Origin: JAGOUB01 sp964648045
GTDB lineage: Bacteria > Patescibacteriota > Gracilibacteria > Peribacterales > Peribacteraceae
Assembly: GCA_964648045.1 (NCBI GenBank)
Contig: CAZYNU010000002.1
Coordinates: forward strand, 8,808 to 72,807
Direction of reading: 5' to 3'
DNA: 64,000 nucleotides
In this document: piece after piece, positions 26,011 through 33,417 of the stretch
How positions within the stretch are numbered: position 1 is the stretch's first letter
Layout of the letters: the number at the start of each line of letters is the position of its first letter
Notes under the pieces: model-generated
The model's database searches: none
What the model saw: only the letters and a program-made list of their open reading frames with translations
Told to the model about the DNA's origin: nothing
Position numbers and translations under genes: made by a program

Positions 26011-29000
26011 ATGAAGCCAGAGGACTTCGTCCACCTGCACTGCCACACGACCTACTCGCTGCTCGAGGCCCTGCCCGCGCCCGAAGAGGTAGTTGCCCGC
26101 GCCAAGGCGCTAGGACAGACGGCGGTGGGCATCGCCGACAAGGGCTACACCTACGGCCTGGTGGAGTTTTACCAAGATGCCAAGAAGGCCGGACTCAAGC
26201 CCATCTTAGGCGTGGAGGTATTCCAGGCGGCGCGCACGCGCTTCGACAAAGAGAGTGGCACCGATACGCGCAGCGCCCCGCTCGTGCTATTAGCTGAAAC
26301 GCAGGAGGGCTACCAGAACCTGCTCGAACTCTGCACGTTGGCCGCGGTGGAGGGCATGTACTACAAGCCGCGTGTCGACGCCGAGCTGCTGAAGAAGTAC
26401 GGCAAGGGACTTATCTGCCTGACCGGCCAGCTCTCGGGACTTATTCCGCAGGCGGCGCTGCTCGAAGACGGCGAGCGCGTGAAGCAGCTGACGGAAGAGC
26501 TTTGGAACTACTTCGGCCACGGCAACGTCTACTACGAACTCCAAGATTTGCCCGGTCTCAACGGCCAAGCCGAGGCCAATCAGCAGCTCATTCGCTTCGG
26601 CAAGGAGTTCGGCGTGCCACTCGTGGCCACCTGCGGCAGCTACTACTGCGAAACGACCGACGCCGAGGCGCACGACGTGCTGCTGTGCATCCAGAAGAGT
26701 GCGCTGGTGGAAGACCCCGGTCGTTTCTCCATGCGCGACAGCGACTACTCGATGCGCCCGTTCGAGGAGATGGAGAAGGCCTTCGCGCATGTGCCCGAGG
26801 CGCTCGAGAACACACGCGTCATCGCCGACCGCTGCACCGTCGACTTCGAGTTCGGCAAGAACCAGATTCCGCACGGCCCGGTGGAGGGCGACCGCACCGA
26901 GGACGAGGAGATGGAGCGCCTGGCCCGAGAAGGCTTCAAGCGTCGCTACCCCGTTAGCACACCCGAATTAGAGCAGCGCCTGGACTACGAGCTATCGGTG
27001 ATCCGCCAGGTGAAGTTCGCCGGCTACTTCCTCATTGTCGCCGACTTCGTGAACGAAGCCCGTCGCCGCGGCATCATGGTGGGCCCGGGGCGCGGCTCGG
27101 CCGCCGGCTCGATGGTGAGTTACTGCCTCGGCATTACCAACTTCGACCCCATGCCGCAGGGATTGCTCTTCGAGCGATTCCTCAACCCGGAGCGCATCTC
27201 CATGCCCGATATCGACATGGACTTTGCCGACGACCGCCGCGACGAGGTGCTGGAGTACGTGCGCGAGAAGTACGGCCGCGACCGCGTGGTGCAGATCTGC
27301 ACCTTCGGAACGCTCGCCGCCCGCGCCGCCGTGAAGGATGTGGGTCGCGCCTTCGGCATCTCATTCTTGGAGATGAACGCGCTGGCCAAGATGGTGCCGG
27401 AGAAGCCGGGCACCACGCTTGACCAAGCGCTTGCCACATCGGAGCTGAAGGCTGCATACGAGAGCAACGACGCCTATAAGAAGATCATCGACATCGCGCT
27501 GAAGCTGGAGGGTAAGGCCCGCCACATCTCGGTGCACGCCTGCGGCGTCATCATCACGCCCAAGCCGGCTATCGAATACACCGCCGTTCAGAAGGCGCCC
27601 AAGGACGACAACACCATCATCACACAGTACTCGGCTAAGCCGCTGGAATCACTTGGCCTGCTGAAGATGGACTTCCTCGGCTTGATGAACCTCACGGTCA
27701 TCCAGACGGCGCTCAAGATTATCGAGCGCACGCGCGGTGAGACGGTGAACATCGAGACGATCCCCACCGACGACAAGGCGGCGTTCAATCTACTCAAATC
27801 GGGCAACACCACCGGCGTATTCCAGTTGGAATCCGCGGGCATGCGCCGCTACTTAAAACAGCTCAAGCCGACGCGTTTCGAGGACATCATGGCCATGTGC
27901 GCCCTGTACCGACCGGGTCCAATGGACTCGATCCCGACGTACATTAAGGGCAAGAACGATCCCAAGTCGGTGACGTACGAAGTGCCAGAGCTAGAGCCGT
28001 TCTTAAAGGAAACGTACGGCATCATGGTGTACCAGGAGCAGGTGCAGCGCGTGGCTCAGGAGTTCGCCGGGTTCTCGCTTGGCGCCGGTTACCTGCTCAT
28101 CAAGGCCGTGGCCAAGAAGATTCCCAAGCTGCTCGCAGAGCAAAAGGAAAAGTTCGTAAACGGCGCCGTGGAGACCGGCCGCAAGAAGGAGGTGGCCGAG
28201 AAGATCTTCGCTCTCATCGAGCCGTTCGCCGGCTACGGCTTCAACAAATCGCACGCCGCCTGCTACGCACGTATCGCGTACGAGACCGCCTATCTAAAGG
28301 CCAACTACACCGCCGAATTCATGGCGGCCCTGCTCAGCAGCGACAGCCAAGACACCGACCGCGTGATGATTGAGATTGAGGAGTGTCGCTCGATGGGCAT
28401 CGACGTGCTGCCGCCGGACATCAACGAATCACGCAAGCAGTTCACGGTCATCCTCCCCGCCGACCGCGAAGGCAGCGAGGGACGTTATGGCATCCGCTTC
28501 GGATTAAGTGCCGTGAAGGGCATCGGCGAAAGCTCTGTAGATCTCATTATCGCCGAGCGCGACCAAAACGGCCCCTATACCAGCCTGGAGAACCTGGCCC
28601 GCCGCGTGCCGGCCAAGGTATTCAATAAGAAGCTGCTCGAAGCCCTGGCCAAGAGCGGAGCCATCGACCGCTTTGCCGAGCGTGCCGCTGTGATCACGCA
28701 CTACGACAAGATCACTAGCTACGCCAAGGACGCTGGCGCCAGCGGCGGCCAGGCCGATTTGTTTGGTGCCGCAGGCCTGGTGGAGGAAGCAACCATCGAC
28801 CTGCCGTTCACGCCGCCAGCCTCGCCGCAGCAGAAGCTGATCTGGGAAAAGGAGACGCTCGGGCTCTACGTCTCGAGCCATCCACTGGCCGGCATGAAGA
28901 AATACATCGCCAAGAAGGCGCGCCTCATCGGCTCACTGGAATCGAAGGACATTGGCAAGAAGGTGACGGTCGCCGGCATTGAGGAAGGCTTCAAACCGAT

Positions 29001-29709
29001 CCGCACCAAAAAGGGCGATACTATGGGCATCCTCACGCTCGAGGATCCCACCGGTAAGATTGAGGTAACACTCTTCCCCAAGGCCTACGGCGAGCTGCAA
29101 GACCAACTCGGCAAGCCCGACACCGTACTGGTAGTGGGCGGCACGCTCGAGGCCCGCGCCGGCCAGTACCAGGTAATCGTCGATGCCATCAAGCGCGCGT
29201 CGCTCACCACCATGATCGAACGCGCCAAGGCCGACGGTTTCTGGGACGAGGAGGAGGCGAAGCGCGGCGTGCAGCCCGTGCGCGCGGCCGTGGTGGATGA
29301 CGAGGAAGATACCGAGGTGATGGATGACGACGGCAACGTGGTGGCAGGCGAGACGGCAGCGATGCCTGAAGCCGGCCCCTCGTCCGATCTGTCCGGCCCG
29401 CTGGCGGTGTGGATCGCCAAGGGCATGCCCACCGACGAGCCGCTGCGCGCGCTGGGCATGGCGATGGCCGCTCCCGCTGCGGACCCCGCACCGAGCGTGA
29501 GCATCAACACCGTGGCGCTGCCTGCCCGCGCTCCGAAGCAATTGCTGCTGGATTTAAAGAAACTCTTCGAGACCTTCCCGGGCCCCGAGCGTGTGCGCCT
29601 CAAGATCGGCGAGCAGCTCATCGACGTGCCGCTGACCGTGACGATGTCGCCTATTTTGGAGGCCAAGATTGACGACCTACTTAGACAACACGCCGAGCCG
29701 ACCGCTTAA
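26011..29709 (+). CDS. dnaE: DNA polymerase III alpha subunit
   Basis: A 1232-residue replicative DNA polymerase. The N-terminal PHP domain begins VHLHCHTTYSLLE, but the second metal motif reads GIADKGYTYG, where DH is normal. PHP metal binding is therefore probably reduced. The polymerase core has GPGRGSAAGSMVSYC and the catalytic aspartates in PDIDMDFADDRR, with PFAGYGFNKSHAACYA in the fingers. Residues about 930-1060 include a helix-hairpin-helix and an OB fold (VTVAGIEEGFKPIRTKKG). The C-terminal region is acidic. The segment usually reading LRRAMGKKK is LLIKAVAKKI. A TATGAT box at 25954-25959 predicts a leader of about 45 nt with AGGA before the ATG. Confidence 0.95.
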   Translation: MKPEDFVHLHCHTTYSLLEALPAPEEVVARAKALGQTAVGIADKGYTYGLVEFYQDAKKAGLKPILGVEVFQAARTRFDKESGTDTRSAPLVLLAETQEGYQNLLELCTLAAVEGMYYKPRVDAELLKKYGKGLICLTGQLSGLIPQAALLEDGERVKQLTEELWNYFGHGNVYYELQDLPGLNGQAEANQQLIRFGKEFGVPLVATCGSYYCETTDAEAHDVLLCIQKSALVEDPGRFSMRDSDYSMRPFEEMEKAFAHVPEALENTRVIADRCTVDFEFGKNQIPHGPVEGDRTEDEEMERLAREGFKRRYPVSTPELEQRLDYELSVIRQVKFAGYFLIVADFVNEARRRGIMVGPGRGSAAGSMVSYCLGITNFDPMPQGLLFERFLNPERISMPDIDMDFADDRRDEVLEYVREKYGRDRVVQICTFGTLAARAAVKDVGRAFGISFLEMNALAKMVPEKPGTTLDQALATSELKAAYESNDAYKKIIDIALKLEGKARHISVHACGVIITPKPAIEYTAVQKAPKDDNTIITQYSAKPLESLGLLKMDFLGLMNLTVIQTALKIIERTRGETVNIETIPTDDKAAFNLLKSGNTTGVFQLESAGMRRYLKQLKPTRFEDIMAMCALYRPGPMDSIPTYIKGKNDPKSVTYEVPELEPFLKETYGIMVYQEQVQRVAQEFAGFSLGAGYLLIKAVAKKIPKLLAEQKEKFVNGAVETGRKKEVAEKIFALIEPFAGYGFNKSHAACYARIAYETAYLKANYTAEFMAALLSSDSQDTDRVMIEIEECRSMGIDVLPPDINESRKQFTVILPADREGSEGRYGIRFGLSAVKGIGESSVDLIIAERDQNGPYTSLENLARRVPAKVFNKKLLEALAKSGAIDRFAERAAVITHYDKITSYAKDAGASGGQADLFGAAGLVEEATIDLPFTPPASPQQKLIWEKETLGLYVSSHPLAGMKKYIAKKARLIGSLESKDIGKKVTVAGIEEGFKPIRTKKGDTMGILTLEDPTGKIEVTLFPKAYGELQDQLGKPDTVLVVGGTLEARAGQYQVIVDAIKRASLTTMIERAKADGFWDEEEAKRGVQPVRAAVVDDEEDTEVMDDDGNVVAGETAAMPEAGPSSDLSGPLAVWIAKGMPTDEPLRALGMAMAAPAADPAPSVSINTVALPARAPKQLLLDLKKLFETFPGPERVRLKIGEQLIDVPLTVTMSPILEAKIDDLLRQHAEPTA

Positions 29710-29734
29710 TGGAGAGAGAAGATGGAAATGATAT

Positions 29735-29760
29735 TTGACAAAAAATTTTTATAGTATATT
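29735..29760 (+). promoter_or_regulatory. TTGACA-type promoter of the zinc-ribbon gene
   Basis: TTGACA (29735-29740) lies in the context ATATTTGACAAA. A -10 of TATATT (29755-29760) or TATTTT (29757-29762) follows in very AT-rich DNA. Between it and the start at 29882 is a leader of about 115 nt containing a hairpin GTCCGG-CTCGA-CCGGAC. Confidence 0.72.
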
Positions 29761-29881
29761 TTGTTTATTGGCCGAGGAAGACACTCCGCCATCGCCCTCT
29801 GACAACGTCGTCAGGAAAACCGTGTCCGGCTCGACCGGACGTCCAGATCGATTTGGTTCGACGAAGAGGAATTGGTGAAAC

Positions 29882-30088
29882 GTGTCCCAGACCCAGTTCA
29901 GCTGCCCCCGCTGCGGCACCTCGCTCAAGACCTGCACCCACTGCGTGGGCTACCGCGCCCATGAAGTGGCCCGTCTCCTGCGCGAGCAGGCGAACCCCGT
30001 CTACGTCGCCCCGCCGAAACCGAAGCGCTCGTGCCCCTACTGCGGCGGCGAGACCGGCTGCTACCACTGCGGCGTCCGCAGCAACTGA
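29882..30088 (+). CDS. Small double zinc-ribbon protein
   Basis: A 68-residue protein with two four-cysteine metal knuckles. The first is CPRC-x6-CTHC (residues about 8-20) and the second CPYC-x5-CYHC (residues about 52-63). They are joined by a helical, basic linker (YRAHEVARLLREQ). This suggests nucleic-acid or protein binding; the family is not recognised. The start is GTG 29882, with GAGGA 11 nt upstream. The gene is a solitary unit with an AT-rich promoter, a leader and a terminator. Confidence 0.75.
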   Translation: MSQTQFSCPRCGTSLKTCTHCVGYRAHEVARLLREQANPVYVAPPKPKRSCPYCGGETGCYHCGVRSN

Positions 30089-30132
30089 ACCATTTGTCAC
30101 TGCCCAGTGACACCTGACGACCCACAGACTCC

Positions 30133-30163
30133 GCCCGCTGCATCCGTGCAGTGGGCCTTTTTT
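30133..30163 (+). terminator. Rho-independent terminator
   Basis: A 10-bp stem GCCCGCTGCA / TGCAGTGGGC (one G-U pair) with a UCCG tetraloop is followed by CTTTTTTT. It ends the zinc-ribbon transcript. A second palindrome (30095-30112, TGTCACTG / CAGTGACA) lies just after the stop. Confidence 0.92.
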
Positions 30164-30192
30164 TGCGTGCTGCCCGGGCCTATCCTCCGGTT

Positions 30193-30792
30193 GTGCGCAT
30201 CCTCTCCCAGTCCGATCCTGCCGCCGTCCTCACCGCCGTCACGTTCCTGAAGGCGGGCGGCGTCATCGCCCATCCCACCGAGACGTGTTACGGGCTCTGC
30301 GCCGACCTGACGAACGCTACCGCCGTGGAGCGACTGTTTGTACTCAAGGAGCGCCCGCGCGGCCAGCCGGTGAGCGGGCTCTTCGCCACGGCCGAAGCGG
30401 CCAAGGCCTGGGTGACCTGGACCGACGAGGCCGAGCGCCTGGCGGCCGCGCACTTGCCCGGCCCGCTCACGCTCATCCTGCCGCTCCGCGCCGACGCGCC
30501 CGCGCGCCTGCTGCCGTCGCCCGAGGGCGGCACCACGCTCGGCGTGCGCGTAAGCAGTCATCCGTTCGCCCTAGCCTTGGCCGCCGCCTACGGCACGCCC
30601 ATCAGCACCACCTCGGCCAACCGCCACGGCGAACCAAACCCCTACTCAGTCGCAGACCTGCAGCGCACCTGGCCGAAAGACGGACCCGACCTGGTCATCG
30701 ACGGCGGGACGCTCCCGCCCGTGCCACCCTCGACGGTGATGGACCTGACGAAGGGCGGGGAAGTGCGGCGGCAGGGGGCGATCAGTGGGTGA
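30193..30792 (+). CDS. tsaC: Threonylcarbamoyl-AMP synthase (YrdC/Sua5 family)
   Basis: A 199-residue enzyme that makes threonylcarbamoyl-AMP from threonine, bicarbonate and ATP for t6A37 modification of ANN-reading tRNAs. Conserved features are GVIAHPTETCYGLCAD, VLKERPRGQPVS, HLPGPLTLIL, VRVSSHPFA and PISTTSANRHGEPNP. It is the short TsaC form, without a Sua5 C-terminal domain. The start is GTG 30193, 6 nt after TATCCT (leaderless). Partner genes tsaB, tsaD and tsaE are not in the window. Confidence 0.92.
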   Translation: MRILSQSDPAAVLTAVTFLKAGGVIAHPTETCYGLCADLTNATAVERLFVLKERPRGQPVSGLFATAEAAKAWVTWTDEAERLAAAHLPGPLTLILPLRADAPARLLPSPEGGTTLGVRVSSHPFALALAAAYGTPISTTSANRHGEPNPYSVADLQRTWPKDGPDLVIDGGTLPPVPPSTVMDLTKGGEVRRQGAISG

Positions 30793-30800
30793 GGCATCAT

Positions 30801-30828
30801 AAAAACAGGCCGACTCTCGTCGGCCTGT
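30801..30828 (-). terminator. Rho-independent terminator (possibly bidirectional)
   Basis: A perfect 10-bp stem ACAGGCCGAC / GTCGGCCTGT with a 4-nt loop is followed by TTTTTA on the minus strand. It ends the 122-residue gene and may also stop tsaC transcripts. Confidence 0.88.
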
Positions 30829-30847
30829 AGGTGGCACGTCTGACCGG

Positions 30848-31216
30848 TCAGGGTGTATCAACTGTAATGACCGGCCCCAGGGCCTGTTTGACGACCCAGT
30901 CCATCTCTACGAGGGTGAGACCCTCGTGATTACCGTTCTCCTTAAGACACCAAATGCAGGCGTAACCGATGGCGACCAGGAGGAGGCAGCGGGTCTGCAA
31001 CCGCGCGATGATGTCGATCGTGGTGGGGATCGTGCCCGACTCCATATCAGCCGTGATTGACTTCATGGCCGCGAACTCTTGTTGAGCTCGCTCGATCAGT
31101 TGCAGCCGGGGCAACTCGCTTTTGAGCAGGTGTAGGAACTCAGGCATGTTCACCTCGTTGCCCTCCGGCTTGCGAGCCGTGGCACGCAGGCGGTCCAGAA
31201 CAAAGGCACGGTTCAT
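30848..31216 (-). CDS. Unknown 122-residue helical protein
   Basis: A small, predominantly alpha-helical protein of unknown family. A moderately hydrophobic stretch (RCLLLVAIGYACIWCL, residues about 74-89) contains three cysteines and might be a buried or membrane-associated helix. The start at ATG 31216 is fixed by GTGGAG 8 nt upstream; a second ATG two codons earlier overlaps that site too closely. It is a solitary unit with its own promoter (31270-31298) and terminator. Confidence 0.7.
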   Translation of the reverse strand: MNRAFVLDRLRATARKPEGNEVNMPEFLHLLKSELPRLQLIERAQQEFAAMKSITADMESGTIPTTIDIIARLQTRCLLLVAIGYACIWCLKENGNHEGLTLVEMDWVVKQALGPVITVDTP

Positions 31217-31269
31217 GAGCATCACTCCACTGCTTGAGGCAGAAACGTTGTTTTGAAGACACCGCGCAG

Positions 31270-31298
31270 AGCCTAGCAGTGTATTTGACATAAGTCAA
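31270..31298 (-). promoter_or_regulatory. TTGACT/TAGGCT promoter of the 122-residue gene
   Basis: On the minus strand TTGACT (31293-31298) and TAGGCT (31270-31275) are separated by 17 nt. The -35 lies inside an imperfect palindrome TTGACTTATGTCAA, which could be an operator. Confidence 0.6.
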
Positions 31299-31344
31299 TA
31301 ATATTTCTTATGAATCAAATTAGCGCCTGCTACACTCAGCGCCG

Positions 31345-31797
31345 ATGAAGTGTCCCCAGTGTGGCAACGAAGATACCGGTGTGGTCGACTCTCGCCTCAC
31401 CGAGGAAGGGAAGGCCGTGCGCCGCCGCCGCGAGTGCACAAAGTGCGAACATCGCTTCACCACCTTCGAGCGCCAGGAGGCTGCCTCCATTATCGTCGTA
31501 AAGCGCGACGGCACGCGCGAACCGTTCTCACGCGAGAAACTCCAGCGCGGCATTTGGCTGGCCTGCACGAAGCGACCCATCAGCCAAGAACAAGTCGATC
31601 GGGTGGTGAGTAAGCTGGAGGAAAAGTGGCGCGGCGAGGGCGGCGAGGTGGAGAGCCCCACCATCGGCAACGACGTCATGAAGGAGCTCAAGAAGCTCGA
31701 CCAGGTCGCCTACATCCGCTTCGCCTCGGTGCACCGCGAGTTCAAGGACGTGGAGGAGTTTAAGGAGGAATTGGGCAAATTGTTCGGGAAGAAGTGA
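31345..31797 (+). CDS. nrdR: Transcriptional repressor NrdR
   Basis: A 150-residue regulator of ribonucleotide reductase genes. The N-terminal zinc ribbon has MKCPQCGNEDTGVVDSR and ECTKCEHRFTTFE. It is followed by the ATP-cone domain (VVKRDGTREPFSREKL to YIRFASVHREFKD), which senses ATP/dATP. NrdR represses nrd promoters when dATP is bound. No nrd gene is in the window. ATG 31345 lies 8 nt after TACACT, so a leaderless mRNA is predicted. The C-terminus is lysine-rich. Confidence 0.95.
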   Translation: MKCPQCGNEDTGVVDSRLTEEGKAVRRRRECTKCEHRFTTFERQEAASIIVVKRDGTREPFSREKLQRGIWLACTKRPISQEQVDRVVSKLEEKWRGEGGEVESPTIGNDVMKELKKLDQVAYIRFASVHREFKDVEEFKEELGKLFGKK

Positions 31798-31810
31798 GAG
31801 GAACCGTTTA

Positions 31811-31839
31811 TTGACAATATATAATTAGTATTTCATAGT
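31811..31839 (+). promoter_or_regulatory. TTGACA-17-CATAGT promoter
   Basis: TTGACA (31811-31816) and CATAGT (31834-31839) are separated by 17 nt of AT-rich DNA. It drives the structured leader and secreted protein that follow. Predicted start of transcription is near 31846. Confidence 0.72.
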
Positions 31840-31845
31840 TTGCAT

Positions 31846-32035
31846 AGGACGGACACGTCCTGATTCTTTCGAACCATCGCAGTGGTTGTAAGACGGTATC
31901 GCACGGTGCGCATGCGTGCGTGCGCAGTGCGCGATACCGCCGCCGGCAACAGCCGGATCTCGCCGCCCACACGGGGCGGCCAGATGTCTCGCCGGGGAAT
32001 TTCCCCGGAGGACCGCATCCCCAAGGAGGTTTCGC
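31846..32035 (+). promoter_or_regulatory. Long structured 5' leader, five hairpins
   Basis: About 190 nt of leader precede the secreted-protein gene. Hairpins visible in order are: AACCA/TGGTT (31872-31887); CGGTATCGC/GCGATACCG (31894-31939, with an inner TGCGCA/TGCGCA stem); CCGGC/GCCGG (31943-31956); GCCGCCC/GGGCGGC (31962-31980); and CCGGGG/CCCCGG (31992-32008). A near-perfect Shine-Dalgarno AAGGAGGT lies at 32023-32030. The density of stems suggests a regulatory or stabilising RNA element. I do not recognise a known riboswitch class. Confidence 0.6.
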
Positions 32036-32587
32036 ATGCTCCGTTCCATCCTGCTCCTCGCGGCCCTGATCGTGGCCGCCCCCAGCACCCAGGCCGTCCA
32101 GCCCGCCGTCCAGACCAGCCCCGCCGTCCTCAAGATCGTCTGGGTGTCCGACGTCGGCGGCAACCGCATCCTGGACGTCACCTGGGACGCCGAACCCGCC
32201 ATCGCCGACATCGCCAAGATCACCAAGCACCTGGAGACGCTCTCCACCGCCGAGGGCTACACCCTCACCGGCAAGAGCGACGTCGCGAAGAGCGAGACCA
32301 AGACCGAGAAGCGGATCACCCTCGGGTACAGCAAGACCCCGACCACCGGCGTCCTCAACAAGCTCAGCTTCTCCACCCAGGTCGGCGGCACGGTCATCTA
32401 CGCCGCCGAATCGGCCGGCAAGCACGACGAGAAGAGCTTGGCCGCGTTCGTGGAGGGTATCGCCCGCGACGGCGCGAAGCTCCCCATCACCGACAAGGTG
32501 ACCGTGAAAACGGACGTGAAGACCGAAGAGAAGAAGAGCACCGTCACGGTGATGTTCAAGGGAGGTGCCTTCGACCTCCTGAAGTGA
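32036..32587 (+). CDS. Unknown secreted protein of 183 residues
   Basis: An exported protein with signal peptide about 1-21 (LLLAALIVAAPSTQA). The mature part is rich in beta-prone and charged sequence, with lysine/threonine/glutamate-rich stretches (KSETKTEKRITLGY, VKTEEKKSTVTVMF), and lacks cysteine. I recognise no family. The start follows AAGGAGGT by 5 nt, the strongest ribosome site in the window. With its promoter, structured leader and terminator it forms a complete solitary unit that looks built for high expression. Confidence 0.78.
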   Translation: MLRSILLLAALIVAAPSTQAVQPAVQTSPAVLKIVWVSDVGGNRILDVTWDAEPAIADIAKITKHLETLSTAEGYTLTGKSDVAKSETKTEKRITLGYSKTPTTGVLNKLSFSTQVGGTVIYAAESAGKHDEKSLAAFVEGIARDGAKLPITDKVTVKTDVKTEEKKSTVTVMFKGGAFDLLK

Positions 32588-32615
32588 TTTCCATGAAGTA
32601 ACCACTGCGACACCC

Positions 32616-32649
32616 GCCCCGCCTCCGAGATTCGGAGAGCGGGGCTTTT
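32616..32649 (+). terminator. Rho-independent terminator
   Basis: A hairpin with outer stem GCCCCGC / GCGGGGC and inner CTCCGA / TCGGAG is followed by TTTT. It ends the 183-residue secreted-protein transcript. Confidence 0.88.
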
Positions 32650-32658
32650 GTACGCACT

Positions 32659-32689
32659 AAAAAAGAGCGGGAGGCGCATGGCCTCCCGC
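32659..32689 (-). terminator. Rho-independent terminator
   Basis: A perfect 9-bp stem GCGGGAGGC / GCCTCCCGC with a 5-nt loop is followed on the minus strand by TCTTTTTT. It ends the 192-residue gene and is adjacent to the opposite-strand terminator. Confidence 0.9.
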
Positions 32690-32713
32690 GGTGTGGTTTC
32701 GGGCTCGGCTGGA

Positions 32714-33292
32714 TCAGCCGGCCATCTCATCGGTTCCGGCCACGATCAGCACCGGACGCTCGAGCTTGAGAATGTCCGTCGGCGGGAGCAGCTCCTGCTT
32801 GCGCTTGCCGCGCTTGAGCTTGAACGGATCGTGGCCGCCCCAGTCCTCCAGCAGGAAGCGGAGGTGGCGGCCGTTTCCGGCGTGTTTCTGGGGAAAGCGG
32901 ATGCGGATGCGCAGGGACAAGGTCTCGGCCTTACGGACGCCTCGGATGACCAGGTGCGAAAGGCGATCGCCTTCGCCCATCCGGATCGCGACCTCGCCCA
33001 AGATGCGTCCGCCGCCGAGCGGGAGATCGCCGAAGTGGGTCGTGACGCTGATGGCAGCGCAGGCGTCGGCGCCGTGGCAGCCGAGCCACTCATGCAGGCG
33101 GTCGCTGTCCGCGCCGGTGAGGCGGCGCTCGCTCGCGGTGACCAGGAACACGTACGCGAACTCGCTCAGTCCGCGCTCTTCGCTCGGCAAGTAATCGGCC
33201 TCGTAGGCCTTCAAGATAGCGGCCAGGACGACCTCGAGGTCACTTTCGACGCGCAGTGCGAACGACTGCAGGGTGGGGACGATGCCCGCCAT
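32714..33292 (-). CDS. Unknown 192-residue soluble protein
   Basis: A soluble protein of unknown family with a helical N-terminal half (LEVVLAAILKAYEADYL) and a more beta-rich, basic C-terminal half (LSLRIRIRFPQ, FKLKRGKRKQE). The start at 33292 is set by AAGGAGAAGG, with GGAG 6 nt before the ATG. It is a solitary unit: AT-rich promoter at 33341-33370, a leader of about 40 nt, and its own terminator. It sits between two other solitary or core units without overlap. Confidence 0.72.
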   Translation of the reverse strand: MAGIVPTLQSFALRVESDLEVVLAAILKAYEADYLPSEERGLSEFAYVFLVTASERRLTGADSDRLHEWLGCHGADACAAISVTTHFGDLPLGGGRILGEVAIRMGEGDRLSHLVIRGVRKAETLSLRIRIRFPQKHAGNGRHLRFLLEDWGGHDPFKLKRGKRKQELLPPTDILKLERPVLIVAGTDEMAG

Positions 33293-33340
33293 ACCCTTCT
33301 CCTTACTGCCAGATCCTCAGTGATGGAACGAACCAAATGC

Positions 33341-33370
33341 TATTTATATTCAAGTTTTACATATTGTCAA
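33341..33370 (-). promoter_or_regulatory. TTGACA-type promoter of the 192-residue gene
   Basis: On the minus strand TTGACA (33365-33370) lies in the context GTATTTGACAATA. An AT-rich -10 (ATAAAT or TAAATA) follows 17-18 nt downstream. Confidence 0.68.
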
Positions 33371-33417
33371 ATACTCACGAGACTGACTCTGCCCCGGGAA
33401 ACCCCTATACTCCCCCC

